A DNA stretch of 64,000 nucleotides, taken from Melittangium boletus DSM 14713 (GTDB taxonomy: Bacteria > Myxococcota > Myxococcia > Myxococcales > Myxococcaceae). Location of the stretch: positions 124,292-188,291 of the forward strand of contig NZ_CP022163.1 in the NCBI RefSeq assembly GCF_002305855.1. The letters are read 5' to 3'. Positions 9,104 to 17,840 of the stretch are shown piece after piece; positions within the stretch are counted from its first letter, which is position 1; each line of letters begins with the position of its first letter. The notes beneath the pieces were generated by a model. The model did no database searches and was not told where the DNA came from. It was given only the letters and a program-made list of their open reading frames with translations. A program made the position numbers and the translations under genes.

Positions 9104-12100
9104 ATGGTCAAAGCGAACACGGGCCTGCTGTCCCTGTGCGTCCTGGTCCTGGGTGCCGCCTGCGCGGAGCCGATCCACGACGCCCCTGTCCCCGCCCCCT
9201 TGAAAGCCACCCGCCGGGCGCTGGGCGAGGGCCCCGCGTCCCAGATGGTGGATGTGGGCACGTCGGCCGACAACGCCCTCGCGCCCCGCCCCGCTTCCCT
9301 GACGGCGGCGGGCACGACGCTCCTGTTCTCCGCCGATGACGGCACGACCGGCCGGGAGCTGTGGCGGCTCACGCCCGTGGGACCCGCGCTGCTGGCGGAC
9401 ATCTCGCCCGGCAACGCGAGCGCCGAGCCCTCCCAGCTCTTCTATTCACGGGGGCTCACCTGGTTCTCCGCCACGAATGGCCAGCAGGGCCTGGAGCTGT
9501 GGCGCACGGATGGCACCACGACCGGGACGGTGATGGTCAAGGACATCCAGCCAGGTCCGGCCAGCTCCCGCCCCGCGAACTTCACCGAGTACAAGGGATG
9601 GATCTTCTTCAGCGCCGATGACGGCGACAAGGGCAACGAGCTGTGGCGCACCGACGGGACCGCGGCGGGCACCGTGCGCCTGGTGGATCTCTACCTGGGC
9701 GCGGGAGACGGCAACCCCCGCGCCTTCACCGAGATGGACGGCCAGCTCTACTTCACGGCCACGGGCAATGGGGGGACGCGGCAGCTCTGGCGCACCAACG
9801 GCACGCCCGGGGGCACGGTGCGGCTCGGCCAGAACGTGACCGTGTCCTCGTCGGCGACCTCGCGCGAGCTGGTCCGCTCGGGCCGGGTGATCTACTTCGC
9901 GGGCGACAATGGCACCGGGGGCAACGAGCTGTGGAAGACGGACGGCACCGAGGAAGGCACCGTGCGCGTCAAGGACATCCTCCCCGGCGCGCTGTCCTCG
10001 GATCCCCTCCAGCTCACGGTGCTGGGCAACGCGGTGTACTTCGTCGCCACCGATGGCACGACGGGGCGGGAGCTGTGGAAGAGCGATGGCACGGAGGCGG
10101 GCACCCAGCGGGTGCTGGAACTCACCCCGGGCAACAACACCGTGGAGACGCCTGATTCGCTCGTGGCCACCGCCTCGCGGCTCTTCTTCCGGATGAAGGA
10201 CGCGACCCGCGTCGAGACCTCGCTCCACGTGACGGATGGCACGGCGGCGGGGACGCAGAAGCTCGTGGACTTCAAGGCGCTGGGCGGCAAGGGCCCCCTG
10301 TCCATGAAGGAGCACGGCAACACGCTCTACTTCACCGGTTCTCAGACGATTCCCTTCAACTATGGCATCGAGGTGTGGACGAGCGACGGCACGGTCGCGG
10401 GCACCAAGGCCATCGGCAACAACTTCCTGCCCGACAGCAGCACGGCGCCCGTACCGGGCTCGTTCACCGTCTGGGAGGACAACGTCTATTTCACGGCGAT
10501 CGCGCCGGGCACCGGGCTCGACCCCGACCCCGCCGTGCCCACGCTGTGGCGGACCCGGGGAACCGTGGCCACCACGAGGCCCGTGGGCTCGGACCTGACC
10601 CCCCCGCCCACCCGGGGCTCCAGCCCCGTGCCCTTCGTCAACTGGAACGGAGCGCTGTACTTCACCTCCTTCGAGCCCTATGCGGCGGCGCGCTTGTGGC
10701 GCACCGAGGGGACGGCGGCCACCACCGTGGCCCTCAAGGACATCGTCCCCAAGATCGAGCTCCAGTTCTCCTCGACCCAGGGCCTCACGTCCCTCACGCC
10801 GCTCGGGGACGCCCTCTACTTCGCGGCGCTCCCGAGGGTGTCGACCGGCTACCAGCTCTGGAAGACGGGGGGCACGCCCGCGACCACCACCCAGGTGAGC
10901 TCCCGCGTCTCGCTGTCGCTCTACGACTACCCCAACCCCATCGAACTCGCCGCGTTCGGAGGAGCCCTCTTCTTCGCGGGCCAGGACGCGGCGCATGGCG
11001 TCGAGCTGTGGAAGACCGATGGCACCGACGCCGGCACCGTGCTCGTGAAGGACCTGGTTCCCGGAGGGGGCAGCTCCACCCCCCTGCACTTCACGCTCCT
11101 GGGCGACGCCCTCTATTTCCTGGTGCAGGACACCTCGGGCGGACGCGCGCTGTGGAAGACGGATGGCACCGAGGCGGGCACCGTCCAGGTGACGGACATC
11201 CGCAACGTCGAGAACCGCTCCTCCGTCGTGAGCATCCTGGGCGTCCTGGAGGACACCCTCTACTTCGTGGCCGGCGCGGACGGCACGGGCTACGAGCTGT
11301 GGAAGACGGATGGCACGAGCTACTCCCTGGTGAAGGACATCGCTCCCGGCAACCAGGACTCCGGACCCGATCACTTCACGCGGCTCGGCGACAGCTTCTA
11401 CTTCACCGCGACCGACGGCACCTCCGGCGTCGAGCTGTGGAAATCGGATGGCACCGAGGCGGGCACCCTCCGGGTCAAGGACATCTACCCGGGGGCCGGC
11501 AGCGCCACGCCGCTCGCCCTCACGGCGCTCGGCGGCCACCTCTATTTCACCGCCAACGATGGCACCACGGGCGCCGAGCTGTGGAAGACGGACGGCACCG
11601 AGGCGGGCACCCTTCGGGTCAAGGACATCCTCCCCGGCCCTCGGGGCGGCGTGCTCGCCGAGGCCTTGCTCGCGCTCCCCACCGAGCAGCTGGTGCTCTT
11701 CGCCGCCAACGATGGTGTGCATGGCACCGAGCTGTGGCGCTCGGATGGCACCGAGGCGGGCACCTTCCTGCTGCACGACATCGCCCCGTGGCGGCTCGGT
11801 TCGGAGCCCTCGGGTTTCACCTTCTACGGGGATTCGATCATCTTCAGCGCGAGCGACGGACGGCATGGCCAGGAGCCATGGACGATGCCCCGCGCGAGGC
11901 TCGTCAACAGCGTGCCTCCCGGCATCACGTGTCCCGCCGACCAGACCGTCGAGGCGCAGCAGGCCCTGGGCGCGGCGGTCGACTTCGAGCCCGCGGAGGC
12001 CACGGATGATGACCCCACCCTGCCGCCCGCCGTCTCCTACAGCCACGAGTCAGGAGGCCTCTTCCTCTTTGGCACCACCCAGGTGACGGCCACGGCGCGC

Positions 12101-13219
12101 GACGCGGCGGGCCTGGTGGCCTCGTGTACCTTCAACGTCACGGTCCAGGACACGACGCCTCCCGAGGTCTTCTGTCCCACGACCGCCACGGTGGAGGCCA
12201 CGAGCGCCGAGGGGGCGCTCGTCTCCTTCCCCCTGCCCTGGGCCAAGGACGCGGTCACCCACCAGCCGCATGTCGACACCTACCCCTTCTCCGGTACCGT
12301 CTTCCCCCAGGGCGACACGACGGTGACGGTGACGGCCACCGATGACCTCGGCAACAGCAACCAGTGCACCTTCACCGTGAGCGTGCGCGACACGACGGCC
12401 TCCACGCTGACGTGTCCGGCGGATCAGCTCGTCGAGGCCGAGGACGCGAGCGGCGCCATCGCCACGTGGCCGCCCGCGGAGGCCTCGGACCCCGTGTCCA
12501 CCCCCGTCCTCACGTACGCTCACACCTCCGGGGAGCGCTTCCCACTCGGCAAGACACCCGTCGAGGTCACGGCGAGGGACGAAGCGGGCAACGTCTCGCG
12601 CTGCACCTTCCACGTCATCATCCGGGACTCGGTGGCGCCCACGCTCAAGTGCCCGGCCGCCATCGAGCTCGAGGCGACGGGCCCCGAGGGCGCTCCAGCG
12701 GACTTCCTGGTGACGAACGTGGTGGACAACATCTCCTCCGTCACCGTGAGGACCCTCCCCAGTTCGGGAGACACCTTCCCCGTCGGCGAGACCTCCGTGC
12801 GGGTCCTGGCCGAGGACACCTCGGGCAACGTGAGCGAGTGCCGCTTCTCCGTCCGGGTGAACGACACCCTGCCGCCGCTGCTCACGTGCCCTCAGACGGT
12901 GGTCGTCCCGGAGGGGCCGGTGAAGGTGACGCTGCCCACGCCGGCCGTCACGGACCGGGTCACTCCGGAACCGGCCATCACGTTCTCCCCGGCGAGCGGC
13001 AGCGAGTTCCCGCTAGGAGACACTTCCGTGGAGGTGACAGCGACCGATGCTTCGGGCAACATCGCCCAGTGCACGTTCACCGTGCATGTCGAGAAGGCCA
13101 AGAGCGGCTGCTCCGCCGCTCCGGCGAGCATGGGGGCCTCGGGCTGGATGGGCCTCTTGTCGCTCCTGGCGTTCGCGGCCCGCCGCAAGGCGAGATCATC
13201 CACAGGGGGAGTCCGATGA
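9104..13219 (+). CDS. Large ELWxxDGT-repeat and HYR-domain surface protein with MYXO-CTERM-like tail
   Basis: This 1371-residue protein is predicted to be exported. A hydrophobic N-terminus (LLSLCVLVLGAAC) ends in a possible lipoprotein cysteine at residue 20. Residues ~75-930 hold about 16 recognisable ELWKTDGTEAGT-type repeats plus a degenerate one at each end. Each sits in a ~50-residue unit with a preceding YFTATDGTTG strand, as in the ELWxxDGT family of beta-propeller-like repeats. Residues ~940-1335 hold five HYR (hyalin repeat) domains, each opening with a TCP-x-x-x-x-VEA type motif and closing with CTFNVTV-like strands. The C-terminus has GCSAAPAS, a hydrophobic stretch and AARRKAR, resembling a MYXO-CTERM sorting signal. 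ATG 9089 is an equally open alternative start. The stop overlaps the next start by 4 bases. A role in adhesion or surface display is inferred. Confidence 0.85.
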   Translation: MVKANTGLLSLCVLVLGAACAEPIHDAPVPAPLKATRRALGEGPASQMVDVGTSADNALAPRPASLTAAGTTLLFSADDGTTGRELWRLTPVGPALLADISPGNASAEPSQLFYSRGLTWFSATNGQQGLELWRTDGTTTGTVMVKDIQPGPASSRPANFTEYKGWIFFSADDGDKGNELWRTDGTAAGTVRLVDLYLGAGDGNPRAFTEMDGQLYFTATGNGGTRQLWRTNGTPGGTVRLGQNVTVSSSATSRELVRSGRVIYFAGDNGTGGNELWKTDGTEEGTVRVKDILPGALSSDPLQLTVLGNAVYFVATDGTTGRELWKSDGTEAGTQRVLELTPGNNTVETPDSLVATASRLFFRMKDATRVETSLHVTDGTAAGTQKLVDFKALGGKGPLSMKEHGNTLYFTGSQTIPFNYGIEVWTSDGTVAGTKAIGNNFLPDSSTAPVPGSFTVWEDNVYFTAIAPGTGLDPDPAVPTLWRTRGTVATTRPVGSDLTPPPTRGSSPVPFVNWNGALYFTSFEPYAAARLWRTEGTAATTVALKDIVPKIELQFSSTQGLTSLTPLGDALYFAALPRVSTGYQLWKTGGTPATTTQVSSRVSLSLYDYPNPIELAAFGGALFFAGQDAAHGVELWKTDGTDAGTVLVKDLVPGGGSSTPLHFTLLGDALYFLVQDTSGGRALWKTDGTEAGTVQVTDIRNVENRSSVVSILGVLEDTLYFVAGADGTGYELWKTDGTSYSLVKDIAPGNQDSGPDHFTRLGDSFYFTATDGTSGVELWKSDGTEAGTLRVKDIYPGAGSATPLALTALGGHLYFTANDGTTGAELWKTDGTEAGTLRVKDILPGPRGGVLAEALLALPTEQLVLFAANDGVHGTELWRSDGTEAGTFLLHDIAPWRLGSEPSGFTFYGDSIIFSASDGRHGQEPWTMPRARLVNSVPPGITCPADQTVEAQQALGAAVDFEPAEATDDDPTLPPAVSYSHESGGLFLFGTTQVTATARDAAGLVASCTFNVTVQDTTPPEVFCPTTATVEATSAEGALVSFPLPWAKDAVTHQPHVDTYPFSGTVFPQGDTTVTVTATDDLGNSNQCTFTVSVRDTTASTLTCPADQLVEAEDASGAIATWPPAEASDPVSTPVLTYAHTSGERFPLGKTPVEVTARDEAGNVSRCTFHVIIRDSVAPTLKCPAAIELEATGPEGAPADFLVTNVVDNISSVTVRTLPSSGDTFPVGETSVRVLAEDTSGNVSECRFSVRVNDTLPPLLTCPQTVVVPEGPVKVTLPTPAVTDRVTPEPAITFSPASGSEFPLGDTSVEVTATDASGNIAQCTFTVHVEKAKSGCSAAPASMGASGWMGLLSLLAFAARRKARSSTGGVR
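9330..11890 (+). repeat. Tandem ~150-base coding repeats (ELWxxDGT units)
   Basis: Within the surface-protein gene the motif GAGCTGTGGAAGACGGATGG and close variants recur about every 150 bases, for example near 9493, 9640, 9940, 10070, 11005, 11290, 11430, 11580 and 11735. Outer and late copies are well conserved. Copies between about 10200 and 10900 are degraded at the protein level (TLWRTRGT, RLWRTEGT, QLWKTGGT). Near-identity of the late copies makes this stretch prone to recombination and misassembly. Confidence 0.85.
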
Positions 13220-15441
13220 GCCCGTCCCATGCCCCGCAGCTTCACTTCCGCACATGCAACCTGTGCGAGGCCATGTGCGGGCTGCGCATCGAGACGGACG
13301 GGAGCAAGGTGCTCTCCATCCGCGGCGATGACGAGGATCCCTTCAGCCAGGGCCACATCTGTCCCAAGGCCGTCGCGCTACAGGACCTGCACGAGGATCC
13401 GGACCGGCTGCGCCACCCCGTGCGCCGCACCGCCTCGGGCTGGGAGCGCATGTCCTGGAAGGACGCGCTCGACGAGACCGCGAACCGGCTGCACGCGGTG
13501 CAGAAGGCCCACGGCAAGGACGCGGTGGGCGTGTACTCGGGCAATCCCACCGTGCACAACCACGGCGCGATGCTGCTCCTGCCCTTCTTCCTGAAGGCGC
13601 TGCGCACGCGCAACAAGTTCTCGGCGACGTCGGTGGACCAGCTCCCGCACCACCTCGCCTCGTACCTGATGCTCGGACATCAGCTGCTGATTCCCATTCC
13701 GGACATCGACCGCACGCACTTCATGCTCATCCTCGGAGCCAACCCCCTGGCCTCCAACGGCAGCCTGATGACGGCGCCGGGCGTGCGCGGGCGGCTCAAG
13801 GCCATCCAGCAGCGCGGCGGCAAGGTCGTGGTGGTGGATCCGCGCAAGACGGAGACCGCGCGCATCGCGGACGAGCACCTCTTCATCCGTCCCAGCACCG
13901 ACGCGCTCTGGCTGTGGTCGCTCCTGCACGTCCTCCTCCACGAGGTGGGCGCGCGCCTGGGCCGGCTGGCGGACTTCACCGACGGCCTGGCGCACGTGCG
14001 CGAGCTGTCGCGCGAGTTCACCCCCGAGCGCGCCGCCGCCCACACGGGCATCCCCGCGGACACCACCCGGCGGATCGCCCGGGAACTGGCCGCTGCGCCC
14101 TCCGCCGTCTGCTACGGCCGCGTGGGCGTGTCCACGCAGGCCTTCGGGGGGATGTGCCAGTGGCTGATCAACGTCCTCAACGTGGTGACGGGCAACTTCG
14201 ACCGAGAGGGAGGCGCCATGTTCACGCGGCCCGCCTTCGATCTCGTGGGAGGCCCCAAGGCCATGCGCTCCAGCCGTGGGAGCATGGGCCGGTGGAAGAG
14301 CCGGGTCCGGGGGCTGCCGGAGTTCTCCGGGGAGCTGCCCGTGTCCGTGCTCGGCGAGGAGATCCTCACCGAGGGCGAGGGCCGCATCCGCGCCATGGTC
14401 ACCTCCGCGGGCAACCCGGTGGTGTCCACGCCCAACGGGCGGCAGATGGATCAGGCCTTCGCCTCGCTGGACTTCATGGTGAGCATCGACCCGTACATCA
14501 ACGAGACGACCCGCCACGCGCACATCATCCTGCCGCCCGTGACCCAGCTGGAGCGCGGCCACTTCGATCTCATCTTCAACACGTTCGCGGTGCGCGACAC
14601 CGTCAAGTACTCGCCGCCGCTCTTCACGCCGCCCGCTGATTCGCTCCACGATTGGGAAATCTTCCTGGAGCTCAAGCACCGCCTGGACACCCTGCGCGGC
14701 GAGCCGCTGGCACGCGGGGAGCTGCCCTACCGCGCCTTGAAGGCCCTCGGCCCCGAGCGCCTGCTGGACGTGGGGCTGCGCGCGGGCCCCTACGGCATGA
14801 GGCTGCGCCCCTTCCGCCAGGGACTGAGCCTGGCGAGCCTCAAGGCCCAACCCCATGGCGTGGACCTGGGGCCCCTCAAGCCATGCCTGCCCGGACGGCT
14901 GGCCACGCGCGAGCGCCGCATCCAGCTCGCCCCCGAGCCGCTGGTGGAAGACCTCCAGCGCCTGCGCTCCACCTTCCCTCCAGCAGACCCGGCGGCGCGC
15001 GCCGACGGCGAGTTCCAGCTCATCGGCCGGCGCCATGTGCGCGACAACAACTCCTGGATGCACAACGTGCCCAAGCTGGTGAGTGGCAAGCCCCGCTGCA
15101 CGCTCATGGTGCACCCCGCGGATGCCCAGCGGCTGGGCCTGCGCGAGGGAGACTCGGCACGCGTCACGTCCCGGGTCGGCGAGGTGCTCGCCCCCGTGAA
15201 CGTGACGGACGAAGTGATGCCCGGCGTGGTCAGCCTCCCCCATGGCTACGGGCACGCCCGCTCGGGAGTCCAGCTCCAGGTGGCGGGCGCCCACGCCGGT
15301 GTCAGCATCAATGACCTCACTGACGATCAGGTCATCGATGGAATCAGTGGAAATGCCGCATTCTCCGCGATCCAGGTGCGCATTCAGCCGCTAGAATCAT
15401 CTGGCTCTGAAGTGCGGCCCAAGCAGCCCTCGATTGGATGA
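13216..15441 (+). CDS. Molybdopterin-dependent oxidoreductase (formate dehydrogenase-like, Fe-S containing)
   Basis: The 741-residue protein belongs to the bis-MGD (DMSO reductase) superfamily. An N-terminal [4Fe-4S] motif is visible at C14, C17, C21 and C49. It is followed by the molybdopterin domains (VYSGNPTVHNHG, LGANPLASNGS, VVVDPRKTETA, TSAGNPVVSTPNGRQ, INETTRHAHIILPP). The C-terminal MGD-binding beta-barrel starts near residue 595 (FQLIGRRHVRDNNSWMHN) and includes VSLPHGYGHARSG. There is no twin-arginine leader, so it is probably cytoplasmic. No in-frame TGA suggests selenocysteine. The physiological substrate is not known for this subgroup. The start overlaps the stop of the surface-protein gene as ATGA, implying coupled translation. 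Confidence 0.9.
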   Translation: MSPSHAPQLHFRTCNLCEAMCGLRIETDGSKVLSIRGDDEDPFSQGHICPKAVALQDLHEDPDRLRHPVRRTASGWERMSWKDALDETANRLHAVQKAHGKDAVGVYSGNPTVHNHGAMLLLPFFLKALRTRNKFSATSVDQLPHHLASYLMLGHQLLIPIPDIDRTHFMLILGANPLASNGSLMTAPGVRGRLKAIQQRGGKVVVVDPRKTETARIADEHLFIRPSTDALWLWSLLHVLLHEVGARLGRLADFTDGLAHVRELSREFTPERAAAHTGIPADTTRRIARELAAAPSAVCYGRVGVSTQAFGGMCQWLINVLNVVTGNFDREGGAMFTRPAFDLVGGPKAMRSSRGSMGRWKSRVRGLPEFSGELPVSVLGEEILTEGEGRIRAMVTSAGNPVVSTPNGRQMDQAFASLDFMVSIDPYINETTRHAHIILPPVTQLERGHFDLIFNTFAVRDTVKYSPPLFTPPADSLHDWEIFLELKHRLDTLRGEPLARGELPYRALKALGPERLLDVGLRAGPYGMRLRPFRQGLSLASLKAQPHGVDLGPLKPCLPGRLATRERRIQLAPEPLVEDLQRLRSTFPPADPAARADGEFQLIGRRHVRDNNSWMHNVPKLVSGKPRCTLMVHPADAQRLGLREGDSARVTSRVGEVLAPVNVTDEVMPGVVSLPHGYGHARSGVQLQVAGAHAGVSINDLTDDQVIDGISGNAAFSAIQVRIQPLESSGSEVRPKQPSIG

Positions 15442-15451
15442 AACGACCCCC

Positions 15452-16180
15452 ATGATCACCGTCTACCAAACCCCCGTGGCCTGGGGCACCCCGAACCTCA
15501 GCCCCTTCTGCTTCAAGCTGGAGGCGTACCTGCGGATGACGGGGATGTCCTACGAAGTGAAGCTGGCGGACCTGCGCAACGCGCCCAAGGGCAAGGTGCC
15601 CTACATCGAGCTGGACGGGCTGCGGATGGGTGACTCGCAGTTCATCATCGAGCACCTCAAGAAGAAGTTCGGGGATCCGCTCGACAAGGAGCTGACGCCC
15701 CAGCAGGTGGCGGTGGGCCACACCGTGCGGCGCATGCTCGAGGAGAGCACCTACTGGTACATCGTCTACATGCGCTGGGTGGACGAGGCGGGCTGGCTCG
15801 CCTACCGGCCCGTGGCCGAGACGATGGTGCCCTGGGTGGTGGGCGGCGACATCCCCGTGGCCACGCTGCGTCAGGGCATGCTGCGCATCCTCCACGATCA
15901 GGGCACGGGCCGTCACAGCTCGGAGGAGGTACAGTCCCTGGCCATCGCGGACATCACCGCCATCTCGACGATCATGGGCGAGAAGCCCTACCTGCTGAGC
16001 GACAAGCCGTCCTCCTTCGACGCGGGGCTCTACTCCTTCCTGGTGAGCATCATCGCCAACCCCGTGGACACGGATCTCAAGCAGTTCACGCTCAGCCAGA
16101 CGAACCTGGTGCGCTACTGCGCGAACTTCAAGAAGCGCTTCTTCGCCAACTGGACGCCGCCGGACATGAAGGCCGCCTGA
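15452..16180 (+). CDS. Glutathione S-transferase / Fax-metaxin-like protein
   Basis: The 242-residue protein has a thioredoxin-like N-terminal half. SPFCFKLEAYLRMTGMSYE (residues 16-34) and KGKVPYIELDGLRMGDSQFIIEHL are the usual glutathione-site elements. An all-helical C-terminal half follows (YWYIVYMRWVDEAGW, DKPSSFDAGLYSFL). The combination is closest to the failed-axon-connections/metaxin branch of the GST superfamily. Substrate and catalytic activity are uncertain. ATG 15452 fits the domain; an in-frame TTG lies 18 bases upstream. It starts 10 bases after the oxidoreductase stop, so the two are probably in one transcript. Confidence 0.85.
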   Translation: MITVYQTPVAWGTPNLSPFCFKLEAYLRMTGMSYEVKLADLRNAPKGKVPYIELDGLRMGDSQFIIEHLKKKFGDPLDKELTPQQVAVGHTVRRMLEESTYWYIVYMRWVDEAGWLAYRPVAETMVPWVVGGDIPVATLRQGMLRILHDQGTGRHSSEEVQSLAIADITAISTIMGEKPYLLSDKPSSFDAGLYSFLVSIIANPVDTDLKQFTLSQTNLVRYCANFKKRFFANWTPPDMKAA

Positions 16181-16238
16181 GCGGCTCGCCGGATAGGCCT
16201 GACGGAGGTCACGCCCCCCAAGGTCGCCGTGGCCTCAT

Positions 16239-17480
16239 TCAAGGGCTCCCGAAGGACGCCTCCCAGAGCGGTTGTCCCTCGGGCGACAGCCCAAAGGTCC
16301 AGAGGTCCGTCTTGCCCGCGCCCTGGGAGGACGTCATCCCCACGACCACGAGGCTCTCGTCCGCCAGGCGAGCAATGCCATAGCCCATGTCATCTCCAGC
16401 GCCGCCATAAGAGCGCTGCCAGAGCAAGCGTCCATCCGCGGAGAAACGCCACACGGTTGCCTCCCGGTCGACCAGGAAATCCTTCCAGGAATATCCCCCC
16501 ACGGCGACTCCCCCATCGGGAAAGACGGCGATGGCGCGGCCAGCATCCAACTGGGATGAGGAGTACTCCCACAGGATTTCCCCTCGTGAGTCCATGCGCA
16601 CCACCCAAAGGTGCTTGTCCATTGAATTGGAATGGCTCAGACGTCCCGCCGCGATAAGCCCGCCATCCGGCAATGAAGCGAGCGCATTCAATTCACCCTG
16701 GCCTTCGGTCGGCAACCGCTTTTCCGCGGTGGCCCGTCCATCGGACTCCAGAAACAACAATCTCGAAATCCCCAGTCCCACGGTCGAGGTTTCCGACGTT
16801 CCCAGGACGGCGATGCGTTGAGCGGGGAGCGCCACCAGGGCAGTAACGTGTTCGACTTGGGGAAGCGCCACATCCCAAAGTCGATTGCCCCGAGAATCCA
16901 ATCGGACGACCCAGCCCGCTCCGTCCTGCACTCCCCCAGCGACAGGAGAACCGTCCTCGAGCACCGCGATGGCATTGAGTCCATTCACGCCCACGTGGCC
17001 TGGAGTCCGCTCCCAAAGCACATCCCCTTCTGGGGAAAGCACGAGGAGCCAGCCCCGGAATCGTCCCACCGCGAGCTGTTCCTCCCCCGCGACGATGAGT
17101 CCACCACCCGGCGCGGCGACGATCGCTCGACCCAATGTTCCGGTTCCAGGTTCTCCCCCTCCATAAGTCCGCTCCCAGAGGGGAGGCGGAGCCTTGTCGA
17201 ACTGGAGCACCCAGGCCTGCTGGACTCCAGGCCGCCGGGAGTTGGTGTGGCCCACCACGGAGAAACCGTTCCCCGTCGCGTTGACCGCCTCCGCCCATTC
17301 GTGTCCCGTGCTGTTCTCCTGCTCGACGTTTCGCGCCCACGTCATGTCGCCACGCCCTGACACGGGTGAAAAAACATCAACCGGGCGGTAGAGGAGAAAC
17401 CCCACGAGGAGCAACACGACGCACACCGCCAGCCCCGCCCCCCAAACAAGTCCCTTGCCAACACCGTCCCGAGTTTTCAT
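16239..17480 (-). CDS. Membrane-anchored beta-propeller-like protein of unknown function
   Basis: The 413-residue product has one N-terminal transmembrane segment (residues ~10-30, LVWGAGLAVCVVLLLVGFLLY). The exported part is built of repeated units of about 50 residues. In these, a Gly/Asp-rich strand such as LPDGGLIAAGR or FPDGGVAVGGY is followed by WVVRLDSRGNRLW or WRFSADGRLLWQRSYGG. This resembles the outer-surface repeat proteins common in myxobacteria. No enzyme motif is seen. Codon use is less GC-biased than in the neighbours. A 60-residue reading frame ends only 5 bases upstream on the same strand, so the ATG at 17480 may be translationally coupled to it. Confidence 0.8.
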   Translation of the reverse strand: MKTRDGVGKGLVWGAGLAVCVVLLLVGFLLYRPVDVFSPVSGRGDMTWARNVEQENSTGHEWAEAVNATGNGFSVVGHTNSRRPGVQQAWVLQFDKAPPPLWERTYGGGEPGTGTLGRAIVAAPGGGLIVAGEEQLAVGRFRGWLLVLSPEGDVLWERTPGHVGVNGLNAIAVLEDGSPVAGGVQDGAGWVVRLDSRGNRLWDVALPQVEHVTALVALPAQRIAVLGTSETSTVGLGISRLLFLESDGRATAEKRLPTEGQGELNALASLPDGGLIAAGRLSHSNSMDKHLWVVRMDSRGEILWEYSSSQLDAGRAIAVFPDGGVAVGGYSWKDFLVDREATVWRFSADGRLLWQRSYGGAGDDMGYGIARLADESLVVVGMTSSQGAGKTDLWTFGLSPEGQPLWEASFGSP

Positions 17481-17485
17481 TGGAT

Positions 17486-17668
17486 TCAATGCCACTCGGC
17501 AGTGTGAAGCCGCTTCTTCTCCGCCGGGCTGAAAGGACGGATGAGGGGGACGATATCTTTGTATTCCATATCTTTCCACGGTCCGTCATTTTCGCCACCG
17601 ATGTGTCCTCTCAGAAAACGTATCTGGGCTTCAAGGCTGATACGCCATGTGGAGAGAATGGAGCACAT
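17486..17668 (-). CDS. Possible small hypothetical protein or gene remnant
   Basis: This 60-codon frame encodes a plausible protein end (QIRFLRGHIGGENDGP, then DIVPLIRPFSPAEKKRLHTAEW) and stops 5 bases before the beta-propeller gene. The sequence is AT-richer than the surroundings. No ribosome site is evident at ATG 17668, so it could be a degraded 3' end of a lost gene. No family is recognised. Confidence 0.35.
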   Translation of the reverse strand: MCSILSTWRISLEAQIRFLRGHIGGENDGPWKDMEYKDIVPLIRPFSPAEKKRLHTAEWH

Positions 17669-17840
17669 GGTGCGAGAGGAGACAGCTCAGCAAGACACGG
17701 AGTAGCGCCCTCCGTCGGGCCTTAGGTCCTGGAGGATTCCGGCCTGTGAAATGTGGGAGTGCCCGAGTACCGGGGCAAACCCACCCGCGGCCGACCCGGG
17801 AATGGCGGACGGGGCGGTCCACGGGTAGCTTGGAGGGCCC
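17669..17840. other. Non-coding part of the 360-base gap between divergent genes
   Basis: The gap 17481-17840 has no confident gene apart from the doubtful 17486-17668 frame. This right-hand part holds the upstream region of the SpoIID-domain gene. An AT-richer patch around 17545-17640 lies just to its left. No clear promoter elements or hairpins were identified. Confidence 0.5.
17832..17837 (+). promoter_or_regulatory. Ribosome-binding site for a TTG start
   Basis: GGAGGG precedes TTG 17841 by three to four bases. No ATG or GTG in the frame would leave the lipoprotein signal intact, so this site decides the start. Confidence 0.6.

Noticed and set aside
9330..11890. Regular repeats that could look like a CRISPR array
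   Set aside because: The repeats lie in frame within a protein gene, the units are ~150 bases and the spacers are coding and related.
13216..15441. Selenocysteine in the formate-dehydrogenase-like protein
   Set aside because: No in-frame TGA or SECIS-like hairpin is present in the gene.
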